Positions 36,616-49,305 of a DNA stretch of 64,000 nt are shown in pieces. Below the pieces are notes generated by a model, which did not search any database, was not told the DNA's origin, and saw only the letters and a program-made list of their open reading frames with translations. The stretch is from Acanthosepion lycidas (lineage: Eukaryota; Mollusca; Cephalopoda; Sepiida; Sepiidae), in contig OZ010600.1 in assembly GCA_963932145.1 (NCBI GenBank), positions 47,603,008 through 47,667,007 of the forward strand, given 5' to 3'. The translations under genes and the position numbers were made by a program. Every line of letters begins with the position of its first letter. Position 1 is the first letter of the stretch.

Positions 36616-37326
36616 TAAATACCCCCAAAATACTTTGATCTTCCCTCTTAAACATTTTTAGCCGATAAAATTTTGTTTTCGTCAAGTTTGGAGTCTTTCA
36701 TCATGCTATGCTCTTTACTAGTGATCTTGTGGAGGTACCTATAATTGAAAATTAACAATGGACTTTGTTGCATTTTGACCCCTCTAGGAATGTTGATTTC
36801 CTTCAAAACTTAATTTTATGCCTGAAATAGTTTGATTATGATTTAGGCTTTCTGATTTGCCCCCCACAATGGTTAATTTCTCATTAATGGGGAAAGTTTG
36901 TTTATAACTAGAAAAAAAAAAAATTTTTCACTATTTTTTTTTACATTTTACCCCCTGAAATAAAAATTTGAGTCATTTACACCAACCAATTTTACTTTTA
37001 AATGAAAGAATATATCCCTTGCTTTCAGAAAATACCTAGTTTCATGGGTTTCAAAAGTTTCCTTGATATTTGTTTAGATCAGTCATTTTTCAATATTTTG
37101 CCCCTATAAAAGTATGAAAATCTTTTTTTTTTTTTTTTAAGAGAAAATAAGCTGTGACAAAATGACTTGCCATCTTTGTGATGATTTTTACTTGGGATAG
37201 AAAATTTTTACCATAGCAAACCTGAATTGACTTTAAATTCAGTGGGGAGGAAACCTCAAACAGCTGTGCTTTAAAAAGTGATTATTTCAGTTATTAATTC
37301 CAAGTCCTAAGAAAAATTGCTCTTAA

Positions 37327-37665
37327 ATGTTTTCTATCATAAGATTCTTCTTTACCAATGCCACTATAAAAAGACATTCATGTACTAGAATATTGAAATG
37401 GTTTTTAATTTATTTTTGTGATGCGATTAAGAATATTCAAATATTAGACATTTCAGGAAAATTACCAAACTCTAAAGTTGTCCGAATCACAGAATGTAAA
37501 GAGACAGAATTAATTGTCGGAAATATTGTACCAATACAATATAGTCCAACTCCAAACCATTCTAGGAATATATTATCCATTCCACCTTTTAAAATACTTT
37601 TATTACAAACATTAATATTCTTAGTTCTTGAAGTGCAGTTACATTTTTACTTGACCAACATGTGA
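37327..37665 (+). other. Open frame of 112 codons, unlikely coding
   Basis: This plus-strand frame lies inside the putative Rab7 5' intron. Its predicted product is rich in Ile, Phe and Leu and has no motif I recognise. In AT-rich DNA such a frame can arise by chance, and no promoter or splice signals stand out. Recorded only for completeness. Confidence 0.1.
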
Positions 37666-40479
37666 AGTCTTAAAACTTATATTTTGCTTTCCATAAACAC
37701 TCTTTGAACAGTTGACCTAAATTTGTTTATATAGCGTTTCCTGTCAGCTGTTCAAAAGTGCTAAATAATCAAATGAAAAATATCAAGTATTTTTAAGAAG
37801 TTAACAGTTTAAAGTAAACCTCAAATATTCTTGTGTGGTATCTTTCAAGATTTGGTAAATAGCTTTATGTTCTAACTTACTGAACTTACAAGAGTTGATG
37901 GCTTTGTTGATTCAATTCCAAAATTTTCGCTGTTTACAAAATAAGTTACTCACTGCATTCCTATCAGTTCCATTCCAACTGACTTGGCATTGCATTCTCT
38001 TTTCACTCAGAGACAATGCTTTAATGATTAATCAGAATTAAATTAGCATTTCAGCCGTACCATTTTGAAACCAATCCATATTATATTTTTAGAGAATTTA
38101 ACAAAATTTGAATGCAAAGCAAAGATGTTATCGGCGAAAATTTAAAACAACTTTATAAAAACTTAAGTCATTCATTACACTTCGCGACCTTTTTTTTTTG
38201 TTATTTGTCTCTTAAAAAGGATTTAAAAAAAAATTAATTTCAATAATTTAAAGTAAAAAGTAAAGTAAAACCTAAAAATCCTAACAAGCGAACAAAGAAA
38301 ACTAAAAACGTAAAAGGTTTAAAAAGTAATACAAAAAATTAATTATTCAAATTCAAGGCATGCTGGTTCTTCAAAGCCTTTATTTATTTTATAAAAAAAA
38401 AAAAAAAAAAAAAAGTGTTGATAATACTATGTAACTATACACTACAGACTAGAACAGCCCCCCCCCCTTTGGTTTGTGACAGCAGGGTTTTTAGAATACT
38501 AATAAAAAAATTAATAGGCAGATCAAGAGTACAATAATGACATTTCATTTTAAAGCAAGCAAGTAAAATTCTGAAATAATATATATTTCGATTCAGTAGT
38601 AAACAAACAAAACTGGTTTAAAATCCCTCAACAGAAGGCGTATAACAAACAGTTAAGAAGAGTAACACCTTATGACAATGAATCAGAAAATTACTCATGT
38701 GTCATAAAAACGGATTCCAAATATCTGAAATAACAATGAACATCCTAGCAAACGAAAAAGGATTACCACAGTACATATGCAATAATAATTATCGTAATAT
38801 AGGAAAATAAAAATATTAATATCTAATAACGTAATACGCCCATTTATTATAAACACTTGAAAATGTATGATTAATTCAATTGTTGGTATATTGATCAATC
38901 AACAGAAATCAAAATTAAAATAATAGCAAAAACGTTATATATTCACCATGTAAAAAGTAGGTTGCAAGAGAAAGTATACATTTTATACATTCGAGGATGT
39001 TCATATTTTTCGTTAATTTATCATAGGGATTTATTTTTAGGTTTAACAACTACTTGTAATAATTAGGGCAAAGTGTAAATATGACACGTCTATTAATTAG
39101 GACAGTAACATTTATTGAGCTAGGTGAAAATTCATTACGACATTAAAAACAAGGCTTCTTAAAAAAATTAAGTTTATTAAAAGTTTATAAATTCAAGTAA
39201 AGAGTTTGGGTTTAAAATATTCAGCTTATGCATTTTAAATTTGTCATTGTTATAAAAATTGGGAATTAAAAACTAATAAAAAAAAAAAAAAAAAAATCAC
39301 AAAGCTTTTTTTTTCTCTAATTTTAAAAATGTCTTGAATATTGTCCAGCTGAGTTTTTCAATTTTCATTATATGACTGGAAAGCCAAAACAAATGAATTT
39401 TTTTTGTCAACTTTTCTGACCAAATTATTTTTTTCGTTTTTCGAAAAATTTCGAACGTGATTTTCAAAATTCATTATCATACTTTTAGAGAGCCAGGAAA
39501 ATGGGTTGGTTTTATTTTTAGTAAACAAGATTTTTTTTTTATCAAGCTAACGTGAATTTGCATTTTATAGGAAACAAATTTCTTCCACAAAACATGAAAA
39601 AAAAAAAAAGAAAAAAAAAAAAAAGAGAAAAAAAGATTACCAAGAAAGTAAACAAAATTACTCATTGTTTTTTTAATTAAAAATGTTTGCTCAATTTTGT
39701 CATCCAGATAAAAAAATGACTTTTTTTTCCATCTTAAAAATAAAATTTAAAGAAAATAAGGGGATTTAAAAGAAAATATTACTGCGATGTTCATGGTCGA
39801 ATAATGCAATTCAGTCATATAATCCCAGATTCTTCAAGCTGACAATGACATGAAGTTTTATTTTTTAGTTTAGAAAAAAAAAAAAAAAAATTCTATTTCA
39901 ATAATGAAAACAATTATTTTTGTTGTTGATAAGTAGGTGTCGCTTAAAAAAAAAGAAAGAAAAGAAAAAAGGTGGGGATTGTTATATTTAGGATTTATAA
40001 ATGACAACGTTGTTTAGACATATTGCAGTATATTTGGTGCAGTAGTAAAGATTTTATTAATAAAATAGTTAAAGTTCTTGGTTTGACATTATTCGTAATT
40101 AAATAAGTGGACGAAGTCACAACGAACGAATGTTGGCAAGGAAGATTGAGACTGTTCAATATTAACATAAGTCAAAAGATTTGCAAACATTGTCAGTAAT
40201 AATAACACTGAAAAAGAAGTGTTTATCTGAGGAATATTATACACGAAACATAATACTAAAAAAATACATTGTTTAAATGTTGATTAATTATAATAAACAC
40301 CAGAAGCCAAAAATTAAAATAGAAAGATGATCGGATTAGAGGGGTGTGTAAGCAAAGTAATGTAGAAGAAAGTATCTCAGGTTGCTATATTTTCAGAAAT
40401 AGCACACATGTCGAAGCTAACAGATTAAAACAATTCGAAATAGTTACATGATTTGCCAGATTCTGTCGAAATAGATACA

Positions 40480-40720
40480 AGTCACTTACCAGGGGAATAT
40501 TTACTCCAAGTCTGCAGTAGCCAGAAAGTCGTTCTAGAGCACTTACCAAAACTACAAAATGGCGATCCCGTGACAGAGTGGTGTGACGTCATTGTTCACA
40601 ATATTTGCCTAAAGGTGGCGCCACATGCTTTGCTGCCATCGTCGGCTCGAAATGATAAATATAAGTTGAGGCGACCTAGACGGGTTTTTTCCCCCACCCC
40701 TTCCTCATTTAGCAAAATAC
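40480..40720 (-). promoter_or_regulatory. Candidate Rab7 promoter and non-coding first exon with palindromic CRE
   Basis: This GC- and CpG-richer patch stands out from the AT-rich surroundings. It contains a perfect cAMP-response element TGACGTCA at 40584-40591 and an AAAATGGCG motif resembling a YY1 site at about 40557. Two minus-strand donors follow: TTG|GTAAGT (exon end 40547) and CTG|GTAAGT (exon end 40490). A short minus-strand first exon starting just below the CRE and spliced to 29593 would complete the Rab7 transcript. The promoter role is inferred from position and motifs. It could instead serve, or also serve, an unseen divergent gene. Confidence 0.45.
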
Positions 40721-40739
40721 TTTCCAGAAGATAGTAGTT

Positions 40740-42425
40740 AGAAAAAAAAAATTATGTCAGATATTTTTAATGGCTAGATTTCATTTTTAATTTATTTCAA
40801 AAAATTGAAAATAGCTAAATTTAATTATATCCTATTTTAAAAAAATTTCTTGGTACTTGTTGTTTAACTAAAAACATTAAAAACAAACTTCCTTAAAAAA
40901 TAAATAAACCAACAATCAACATCCTAGTGAAAAATATGCCAATATTGTACTCTAAGTCCCCCACTACTAAAAAACATCTCTTTTTTATTCAGAAAATATT
41001 TTGGTCAGTTTATTAATTCCAGTAAATTTTATATTATATATATATATAAGCCGTGGTAACATTTCGAGTAGCAAAATCAAAATATTTTTGGATGATTTCG
41101 GAGAATAACAAAGTTTAGCAGAAGCGCATGAAGAAAAGGGAAGTAATTCTGTTTGGCTTCGGTTTCTTCAGAGCAGAAATCTTCAATCGAAATTCCTGAA
41201 ATAGTGAGTCAGAAAGAAAGAATAATTCCCATTGACAACATTCGGATTCAAAACAATTTTGAGAATCATTTGCTGACATTACCAAAGTGATGGGAGATTG
41301 TAACGAGCAAGATAAAAGAGACTTTACGTCATCCGAACTTGGAACGAAGGAATAGTAGGTTGTTTAAAACATTTCTTTTCATAAAGTTATAAACACGCAC
41401 GTGTTTTTTTGGGAAAAAAATTAGACAAACTTAAAAATTAGACAAAAAATTGACAAACTTCAATAATTAAAAAAAAAAAAAAATTATTGAAATTAAGTTT
41501 GTCATTTTTTTTATTCAGGAATATTTGCTCGAAATATCCATATACTAGTTTCAAATAAGTATACTTACTACTAACTACATCTTATAAAAATTAAAGTAAA
41601 TTAAAAAAAAACTAAAAGTGTTTGTTAGAATTTCAGTTTGTTTTTTTAACAAAAAGTAATTAATAAAGTAAATTTATCCAGAAAAAGCATGAAAAATAAA
41701 AAAAAAATACCGAAATGCAAGCATAAAAAGACCCGATTTGATTTAAAATGCATTTTTACAGATGAAGCAGGTCGATTTATGAAAAACTTTGTCTAGTTGC
41801 TGTTAGTGTTGAGTTAAAAAAGAAAATTATGATTACAACCGATCAAAGTTTTTTAATCTCATTATCGCTCTGTCGATATTTGAATAAATATTAAAAAATA
41901 ATTTATTTTAGTTTTCTTTTCTTGCTAGGTATTCCCAAAAAAGTATGTATTACTATTTTTAGTATTGTATTGTTTTATTTATTTCGCACTTTTGATAACT
42001 TTTAATAAAAAATAACATAATAATACTTGGTATATATACAGTACAAAGATCATAGAGAGACTAACAAAAAACTGTAAAAAAAAGTTAGAGAAGAAATAAA
42101 TGTCCTATATTGTGTGAAAAATGTAATTAATTTGCATTCTTTTTGCTTTTGCATCCGATTTTGTTCTTTTATCTTCTAGTAACGAACGATTTAAGAGAAA
42201 AAATTAAAAAAGATCAAACCATTTTTTATTCTTTAATTCAGTGGTAATGCATGTGGACTACAGTACACATTCAGTCAGACAATTAAATTATTAATTATTG
42301 TTTAGAATCCCGTTGAATAGTTTCGATGAAATTCGCAAAAAAAGGAAATGCACATATATAAAAAAAATAGTATTTTTAAATTTTAAGGGTATTATTTCCA
42401 GTTATTACATTTTTATTTTTCACTC
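40740..42425. other. Gene-free stretch upstream of the Rab7 promoter
   Basis: AT-rich, with a CpG-containing patch at 41,050-41,400 and an inverted repeat at 41451-41504 (TGACAAACTT...CAATAATT against its complement around an A run). A 21-codon frame at about 41291 has no visible context. Confidence 0.4.
41324..41331. promoter_or_regulatory. CRE-like site TTACGTCA
   Basis: A one-mismatch variant of the CRE palindrome about 740 bp upstream of the candidate Rab7 promoter, in a moderately CpG-containing stretch (41,050-41,400). Its function is unproven. Confidence 0.25.
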
Positions 42426-42429
42426 AATA

Positions 42430-43600
42430 CATGGCCAAAGGACCACTGAAAGTAGAGGGTTACTGAATGATGTCGTAAGAAGGGAGTAAGAGGTGCATAT
42501 TACAAGGATATATAGGATAGATAACTGTTGATGCTAGACTTGAGGAGGTTAAGATCGCAGTGATTGGGCACCTCCCTTTTAGCAGTTTGTTTCACAATCT
42601 AACAGTTCTGGGGAAGAAGGTGTCTGAGTAGAACTTCCACCTTACCAATGGAATATGAAAGGAATGAGGATGAATTAATTTAAAACACTAACAGTAACAC
42701 TGTGTATGTTGTAGCATGATTGGTAATAGCCTTGATGGTCTGGACTGGTGGAACTAAGGAATGTAGCTTGTCTAAACATCTGTCATGAAAATAGGTTATC
42801 TGAATATTAGCCATGAGAGAGTAGTGAGGGGCTAGCAATGTTTCATTTGTGGGAAAGGGCATCAAAAGTTGGGACATAATTCATCAACCACAAGGCTGTT
42901 TTTGAACCCTGCCAAAACTTGAAAGTGAGAATTTGGCAGCTCCAGCCCAGGTATGGTAGCAATACTCCATTTTTGGTCTGTTCTGGATCTTGTAGATATA
43001 TAGCAAGGTAAAAGTCAAGTACTTTCTAGAGTGGTACAAAGAACTAATTATTTTGTTTTACCAATGGATCATATATACAAGTTCCATTTGAGGTTTGGAG
43101 TAAGCTTGAGTGCCAACAGATATTCCAGGCATAAACTATATTATTGTATGCAAATATATTTACTAATGATCTGAGAACATTCTTAGGCAGTTCCTTAATA
43201 TGAATAGAAAGGGATAGGACAGAAGAGAGAGCCTAGGGAGCATGCTTGCATAGATGTCATGGGCTTCAGAGGACTGGCCATTAATAACAACCTTCATGGA
43301 AGAACTTGATAACTGAAAAGGTTCTTCCAGAGAATTCCATAGCTGGAATGCTTGTACAACAACCACTTACACCTCATTTTGTCAGATGTCTTTGAGATAT
43401 CTAAAGCAATCTCTTTTATGATGAATTTATTATCAAGCACTTCACTAATTCTATACATAATGAGAGGTAAGACATCAACAGTAGATTGGAAGGCATGAAA
43501 TTGATACTGTTTGTGGCTCAGGAAGTTGATTTTGTTGAGGTGATTGACATCCACCTTGTTGATGATAGCCTCAAAAAGTTTGCTTTAAAAATTACAGAAA
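42430..43600 (-). pseudogene. Decayed non-LTR (Jockey/CR1-like) reverse transcriptase
   Basis: On the minus strand, 43590 downward reads KLFEAIINKV, then a frame through NKINFLSHKQYQFHAFQS and RISEVLDNKF. IALDISKTSDK follows, which matches RT motif A (family form ALDISKAFDKV) with the second catalytic-block Phe lost. It continues to KHSSYGI, a shifted frame with MKVVINGQSSEAHDI, and the ruined PQGS region. The YADD position is destroyed. Several stops and frameshifts show it is dead. LINE RTs copy their RNA at the target site. The clade is judged by motif resemblance only. Confidence 0.75.
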
Positions 43601-43659
43601 AATTATCTCATGGCAAAGGCAGTTTGGTTTAGAGTGTTTAATTTTTTTCCTTTTTTATT

Positions 43660-43880
43660 TTATTGAATCTTCAGATGCATGGTTGAGTAGTTAGAGCATT
43701 AATGTTCTGACTATAAGACCCTTGTTTGAATGTCACTATAGTTTATTTGTGAAGGAGAGGACTTCTTGAAAATATTGGCCTAGGGTGGAGATTCAAGCAT
43801 ATGACACTGTTGTGAAATATCTGAAAACCATACCACTGGCTGACCCAAACCTTGAGAGATAAATTGAGTAGACAAAATTT
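43660..43880 (+). repeat. tRNA-derived SINE
   Basis: A box TGGTTGAGTAGTTAGAGCA and B-box-like CTTGTTTGAATGTCAC lie at correct spacing at the start. The body ends near a GAGTAGACAAAATTTTTTGG block with a related form near 50190. Confidence 0.7.
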
Positions 43881-43889
43881 TTTGGAAGC

Positions 43890-45095
43890 TGTTGATAGTT
43901 GTACTAGTACATAAGTCAGAAGTTCTCACTCAATCGACAAATAAAAGCAATTTAGCCTTGGTTGGAAATCTTTCTGAAGATGATGCTTCAGTAAAAGCAC
44001 CTCCAGCAGTGTGGGTACTTGTGGGGGTGTATAGACCTAAAAGAAAAACTCACAACTATAAGTATTAAAAAAAGAAAGAAGTCACATGAATTCATTATCT
44101 GTTGCAGGGAGAAACTGTACAACAATGCTGCTAATGCTTTGTATTTTGTGATTGAGGTGCCCAATTGAAAACTTTCAGGTTTTATTTTTGATAAGCTGAC
44201 TTTAGACAGATTTTAATGTTAGTTTTTGTCATAAAAAATCAACTTCAATTATGTTATGATTGATGCCTGCTGACAATAATTTCAACTTTGTAATTAAAAA
44301 TCTTCATAAAGTAAAGCCATTATGGAAATATAAGATATAATGATTTCTTAAATGGATTTTGAAAATTATTACTTTTTACATAAAATATGCATATACATTA
44401 CTTATATATATTACTTAAAAAATATATATACATTTATTACAGTGAGTCTCAACTTAGTACAAAGGTCAGATAGGTATTCAGTTATCTAATGGTAGTGAAA
44501 GCTCATTTGAATTTATAAGTTTCATGGGACAGCTGAATGCTGAATGTATGGGTGACCAAAGATGTCATAATCTGATATTATCCACAATAGCAAAAGTATA
44601 TTCCCAACATTCAAACATCATCATGTGATGGGCAACACTCCAATAAAATCATAAACAGTAATTCTGTAAATTTAATAAATCCAATGTCATCATCTTTATC
44701 TCTGTTCCAGATCATTTAAGTCTGTTTGCAATTTGGAAAATATTAATGAAAAAAATATTAATAGGCTTTCAGCAAATTTTGTGGATACGCAAAGTTCATA
44801 TTAAGTGATTTATGAGATGAAATTTCTTTGTCAAAAAGAAAAGACAGAATTTGAATGTAAAACAAAATGTAAATTCTGAAAGTGAATTTATTCTATTTTT
44901 TTATTACAAAATACCAACTTTGTCTAATTTTTTTCACACTTACAAACTACCAAATGATAATAGTCTAACATTGTAGAATGAATGAATAGTTTGTGTTCAG
45001 AATTTTAAAAGTCTACCAAATATGAAAGATCTCCAAAGAAAGCTTCAAGAGACAGCAGCCAAAATGTAAATATAAAACCAAGGTAAAGGTAATAA
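43890..45095. other. Gene-free AT-rich stretch
   Basis: No gene or confident repeat; short TA-rich patches occur near 44400-44440. Confidence 0.4.
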
Positions 45096-45099
45096 TTTA

Positions 45100-46424
45100 G
45101 GCAGTCTTTAACCTCTGTGCCCACAAAAAAATGGAGGTGTCAAAAGGATGGTTTTCCCTTGACACTGCTATTATATTAATTTTTTTGTTTGTTTAATGGC
45201 ATATCAACTCCTTATGGGTCATTTAATGCCAAAATTTAATTTTCTTGGGAGCATTAATAATTTCTTTTACAAAAAAAATGTATTGCTCGTAATTTTTTTT
45301 TTAACTATGAAAATGTATTCCTGGTATTTTTACTATAAAAAAATATTTTTATACTTTCATGGTGTTTTGACTCCAGTCAATATTTGTCCATAGCTGGCAT
45401 CCTAACTATTGCTACCACCCCAGGTCAGGATGGTCCTGGGAACAACAGAAATTGAGTGGTGGTTCACACTCCTCAAAACCTCCCGATCAGAGGCCTTGCT
45501 CCCAGATGTAGTTTATCATCATACCCAGGACATTATATTGATTACCTTCACTCTTATGTTTTATTGTTTGTGATGATTTGAATTTTAATAAAACCATCAC
45601 ATATTATAGTGATGTTATACTTTTTCATTGTTCTTAACCTGCACAGTGCATTATTAATATTACTTCCATTTCCACTGCATTCTTTTTCAAAGCCTCTAAA
45701 TTGCAGTATCCTTATTGCTAATTTCACTCAAAGTTATTTTCTGTTGCCATAGAAGGATATGACAACACAACTATAAAATTAAAACAGACTATTGTACAGT
45801 GATCAGTCACCTTCAGTAGCAGGATAAACATTTTGTACAGCAAAAGAAGTCACATACAGAGTGATAAAAGTTAAGAATTGACAACAAAAATAATAAACAC
45901 TATTTATTTATTAGATTGTTTATTTACACTATTTATTCAATGTTTATTAGAATGGTTGGCAATAATCAGCTAATTGCCAATTGATTCAAATTTATAAAAT
46001 GGCAAATAACAAGGATTTCCTTATAGTTGGTTTCACATATTTTAATAATTTAGTAAATGTTATAAATTTATGAATAAAAATTGTTTTCATATTTATTTCT
46101 TTATAAATTGGTAAATGATAAATATTGGATTAGTTTTAATTGCATTAGTTTTTAGAATGTTGTAAATATAAAATTATTCTTGTAAATAAACATTCTTAGA
46201 AATAAATAGTATTTAATATTTTTGTTGTAAATTCTCAAGAACAAAAAAATTGTATATATTCACTTTCATCATAAGTTTAGATTTTATTACAATTCTGATC
46301 ATCACATTTTAAAATAATAAATATTGTCAGGGAGTGAAGGTAGTTAAAAGAGGAGTGGTTTCAAGTGAAAAACTGTCCTTTTGATACACTATTTTTTTTT
46401 TTAGGCACAAAGGTTAAAGATTGT
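45100..46424. mobile_element. Family F element with ~105-bp inverted ends, interrupted by a retroposon
   Basis: The left end GGCAGTCTTTAACCTCTGTG runs through AAAAGGATGG and CTTGACACTGCT. The right end is its inverted counterpart (AAAGGTTAAAGATTGTT on plus). Removing the nested insertion at 45182-45531 restores a left arm continuing into ATTACCTTCACTC, which also pairs with the right arm. About 970 bp remain, with no coding sequence. Confidence 0.7.
45182..45531 (-). mobile_element. Retroposon family S, copy 1 (nested)
   Basis: Minus-strand copy of the unit at 52140 and 52849. Its head CCTGGGTATGATGATAAACT is at the right and its A-rich tail at the left. Flanked by 12-bp duplications ATTATATTAATT (45170-45181) and ATTATATTGATT (45532-45543) with one mismatch. 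This copy lacks part of the internal tandem subrepeats. Confidence 0.75.
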
Positions 46425-46517
46425 TACAATCTAAATAGATCAATGTATGATAATTCTACATCTCAGAATCTCATATAGAAACTTAAAGGTACATCTTTTG
46501 TTTTGAATTCAAAGTTT

Positions 46518-46565
46518 ATCAATCTACACAGCCTAATCTCTCTAGATTAGTCTGTGTAGATTGAT
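46518..46565. repeat. Near-perfect 22-bp-arm hairpin
   Basis: ATCAATCTACACAG, one mismatched base, CTAATCT, loop CTCT, then the complement. It lies about 95 bp beyond the family F element. Confidence 0.8.
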
Positions 46566-46724
46566 ATATGATAATGTTCCAAATATGAGAAAAAGGTTCT
46601 GCTCATTCGGCTGTTTCACAAGGACTACCACTGTTTGTTTTACACAGAGTTGCATTTCTTGGGAACTCCCACTTGAATACTTCCATAAATACTACAATCT
46701 TAACCTTGTTATGCTGGGAACCAA

Positions 46725-48031
46725 TCAATAACTATCCTCTTATCCTCATAATCGTACTTCCTGCCATTTCTTCTTTCATTCATATCACACACCTCATTCA
46801 TTTTTAACAGTGTGACCCTCTACCATGAATGGTTCTTGAGGCTTTTATTGGATGGAATTTAGTATTAAATATGCTACATTAGTTGCAAGAAAATCTCATA
46901 AATTACATCCATTTTATTATACACACAATGACTTAATGAACTCTAAAATCTAAGCCTCTTCAAGTCAAGGGTCAATTGTTATCTATCCTCCTTATTCTCA
47001 TAATTTTCACTTCATACCACCCCCATTTTAATTTCATATCAAACCATTTTAACTGTAACCCTCTATTAACACCTTTTACAAAAAGATGACAACAGCAGTT
47101 TGTATATATCAATCTATAATGACAATTCCTCATCTTAAAAATCAAACAGAAATTAAAACTGTGCAAATTCCAAAATGCATCACTTAAAGTCTGCATCACA
47201 GAATTTCAGATATACTTTTTATTTGTAAAATTTTTATGACTATGTAGCTTGTTTGCATGCTAGTGGCCATTTTTATGGACTGACCTCATGACCACTTGAT
47301 TTGTCGTTGCTCTTGGACTTTGTCCTGATTCATGGAATGATTTTCACTATTTGACCTAGAAATTAAAATCATGGGTAGTAACTAGTTGTACTTAAACAGC
47401 ACTTTTATTCATTTCTAGTGCAGTTTTTGATCCTTAAACCTAATATCTGTCTTTTCATAATCAAAGACATCCATATGGTGTTCAATACCATGCTAGGCCT
47501 ACTGAGCAGGTTATCAGAGCACGAGAAAAGAAAATATGCTTAACTTTGTGTTTTTTCTTTTAAATTCTTCATAAAAATCTAGATGCATTATTGTATCTTA
47601 TATAAAGATAAGATATTCTTAAAAAAACAAATGTATAGTTAAAAGAAATGTTCCAAAATTTATATTCTTTGCGTACTTCTCTCCCTATGTACATATGTAG
47701 AAGTTTATATAAGGATATATGAGAAAACAGTATATAAATTTTTATATATCAAGAACAATTTTAAGGGAGAAAAACCTAGACAAATGGTTTAATATGGCAC
47801 ATTTTATTCTCTAAAACTACATCACTTTAAAGGAAATTCTAAAGGGTTACAGTTAAAATGGTAATGATGAACCAGGTGTGTGATATGAATGAAAAATGGG
47901 GATGGTATGAAGTGAAAATTATGAGGATAAGGAGGATAAATAACAAGTAACCCTTGACTTGAGGCTTAGATTTTAGAGTTTATTAAGTCATTGTGTTTAT
48001 AATAAAATGGATGTTATTTTTGAGATTTTCT
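46725..48031. repeat. Inverted repeat pair (~180 bp arms) plus a third partial copy
   Basis: 46888-47063 and 47843-48031 are reverse complements over about 180 bp, with blocks AATGACTTAATGAACTC, TATCCTCCTTATTCTCATAA and CCATTTTAACTGTAACCCT. 46725-46830 is a diverged direct copy of part of the left arm. The 780-bp spacer has no recognised gene. Confidence 0.7.
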
Positions 48032-48039
48032 GGAAACTA

Positions 48040-49000
48040 ACTGTTATACCATATATAAGATGGATGATAATGTCCCACTACCTATAAATACAGTGGTATA
48101 TAATGTATGTTATCTTCCACTTGGGGTTCACCTTGACTCACTTCTAGCAATTGATTACTTACTATAGGCCAATGGCAAATCTTTTATGTTGTATTATAAA
48201 TATAATCCATTTCCAACCTTCGTTTTGGTTATTCTTATTCAGTAACCTTTTCCTAGGTTACCACACTTTGAAGTCTTCCAGGTTGCTTTCTTTTAAGTGC
48301 TGAGCCTGTGGCCCTGAAAGTTTATGATACTCATAGTAGTATCAATTTTCTATCTGGAATAGCATCATTCTGAAATAACATAAAATGAACAACAAACGCT
48401 CTCGGTGTTGCAATTACAGATTCACCAGTCTTAAAAAATGTTTCAACAGCAAATGCATGGTGTGAACTGGTCTAAGCCATTGTGGTAACTGATGGTATCT
48501 GGAAAAAAAAATGGTAAGACATTAGCTAGATGAAGACACTATTGCCAATTGTCCAAGTTCACTACTACCATATAGGTGACAGTTTAAAATGTGGGAGGTA
48601 TTTGAGCCGTACTTTGTACTTTCAAACTGGGTGACCCAATCCATTCAGATGGTCTCCTAGTGAAAATAGTACTGAATATATAGATGTGTCTCCTAAGTCA
48701 TCTTAATTGCTTTATTTTACAAACATAAAAAAAAACCCTATCAATAGCTGACCATGATTCTCACCCACTACTCTCGCTCCTGCCCTGTCCAACTGGTTTT
48801 GGTCAGGCAACTGACAAGTAAATCTGTGGTACTGAATGAAACAGTTACTGTACCAATTTTAATTCAAGATAAAAAAAAATGTACATGTTAACACATCTAA
48901 TCAGTTAAGATCTGAAGCCACGAGAGTCATGCCTGGTGCAGTATTAGGGAATATTCATTGTTTATTATCTCAACTAGATCTTATGCTATAATTTATATTG
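48040..49000. other. Gene-free stretch with a diverged repeat
   Basis: A block at 48750-48950 (GGTCAGGCAACTGACAAGTA...ACATGTACATG-like...GCCTGGTGCAGTATTAGG) recurs diverged at 50690-50860. Otherwise unrecognised. Confidence 0.35.
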
Positions 49001-49004
49001 TATA

Positions 49005-49285
49005 TTTGTATCTGTCTCTATTTCTGAGATGAGGTATTGTAACTATTTACATCATTTGACCTGTTGTCCTCATCTTTATTGCTATATTCACAATGTTTAG
49101 CCCATTGTTGTTTCAGCCTTCTTCAAGTGATATACATTGGAATTTTGAACCAAACCCTTTATTTAGTCCATGGGAATTAACTGAAACTCAGATATCTAGA
49201 AAAGGCATGGCACGTGGAATTAGAACAATCTACCCCTGTAGACTAAATAAAGGGTTCGGTTTGAAATGCCAACTGTTATACCATA
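49005..49285. repeat. Family P repeat, composite inverted copy
   Basis: A minus-oriented family P segment runs from TTTCTGAGATGAGGTATTGT to AACCCTTTATTTAGTC. It is followed by a plus-oriented segment from CTAGAAAAGGCATGGC to AAATAAAGGGTTCGGTTTG, giving a second inverted arrangement like that at 5948. Confidence 0.65.
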
Positions 49286-49305
49286 CCTATGGATGATAAT
49301 GTCCC

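Larger units (their letters stand above)
29594..40489 (-). other. Probable 5' UTR intron of Rab7
   Basis: Begins (in the sense direction) at a candidate donor, GTAAGT, at 40489 or 40546, and ends at the acceptor TTCCAG at 29594. The acceptor is strong and lies 32 bases before the ATG, so an upstream exon is required; which donor is used is inference. The interval holds about ten plus-strand A runs of 15-31 bases, two (TA)n arrays (near 31480 and 31806-31862), two tRNA-derived SINEs (32405-32665 and 33680-33890), and otherwise featureless AT-rich sequence. Confidence 0.55.

Noticed and set aside
40453-40734. 93-codon plus-strand open frame over the CRE patch
   Set aside because: Starts with a non-ATG codon, overlaps the candidate promoter and two minus-strand donors, and resembles no known protein. 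Higher GC lowers stop frequency here.
41291-41356. 21-codon ATG frame near the CRE-like site as a first coding exon
   Set aside because: It ends in a stop without a splice donor and has no similarity I recognise.
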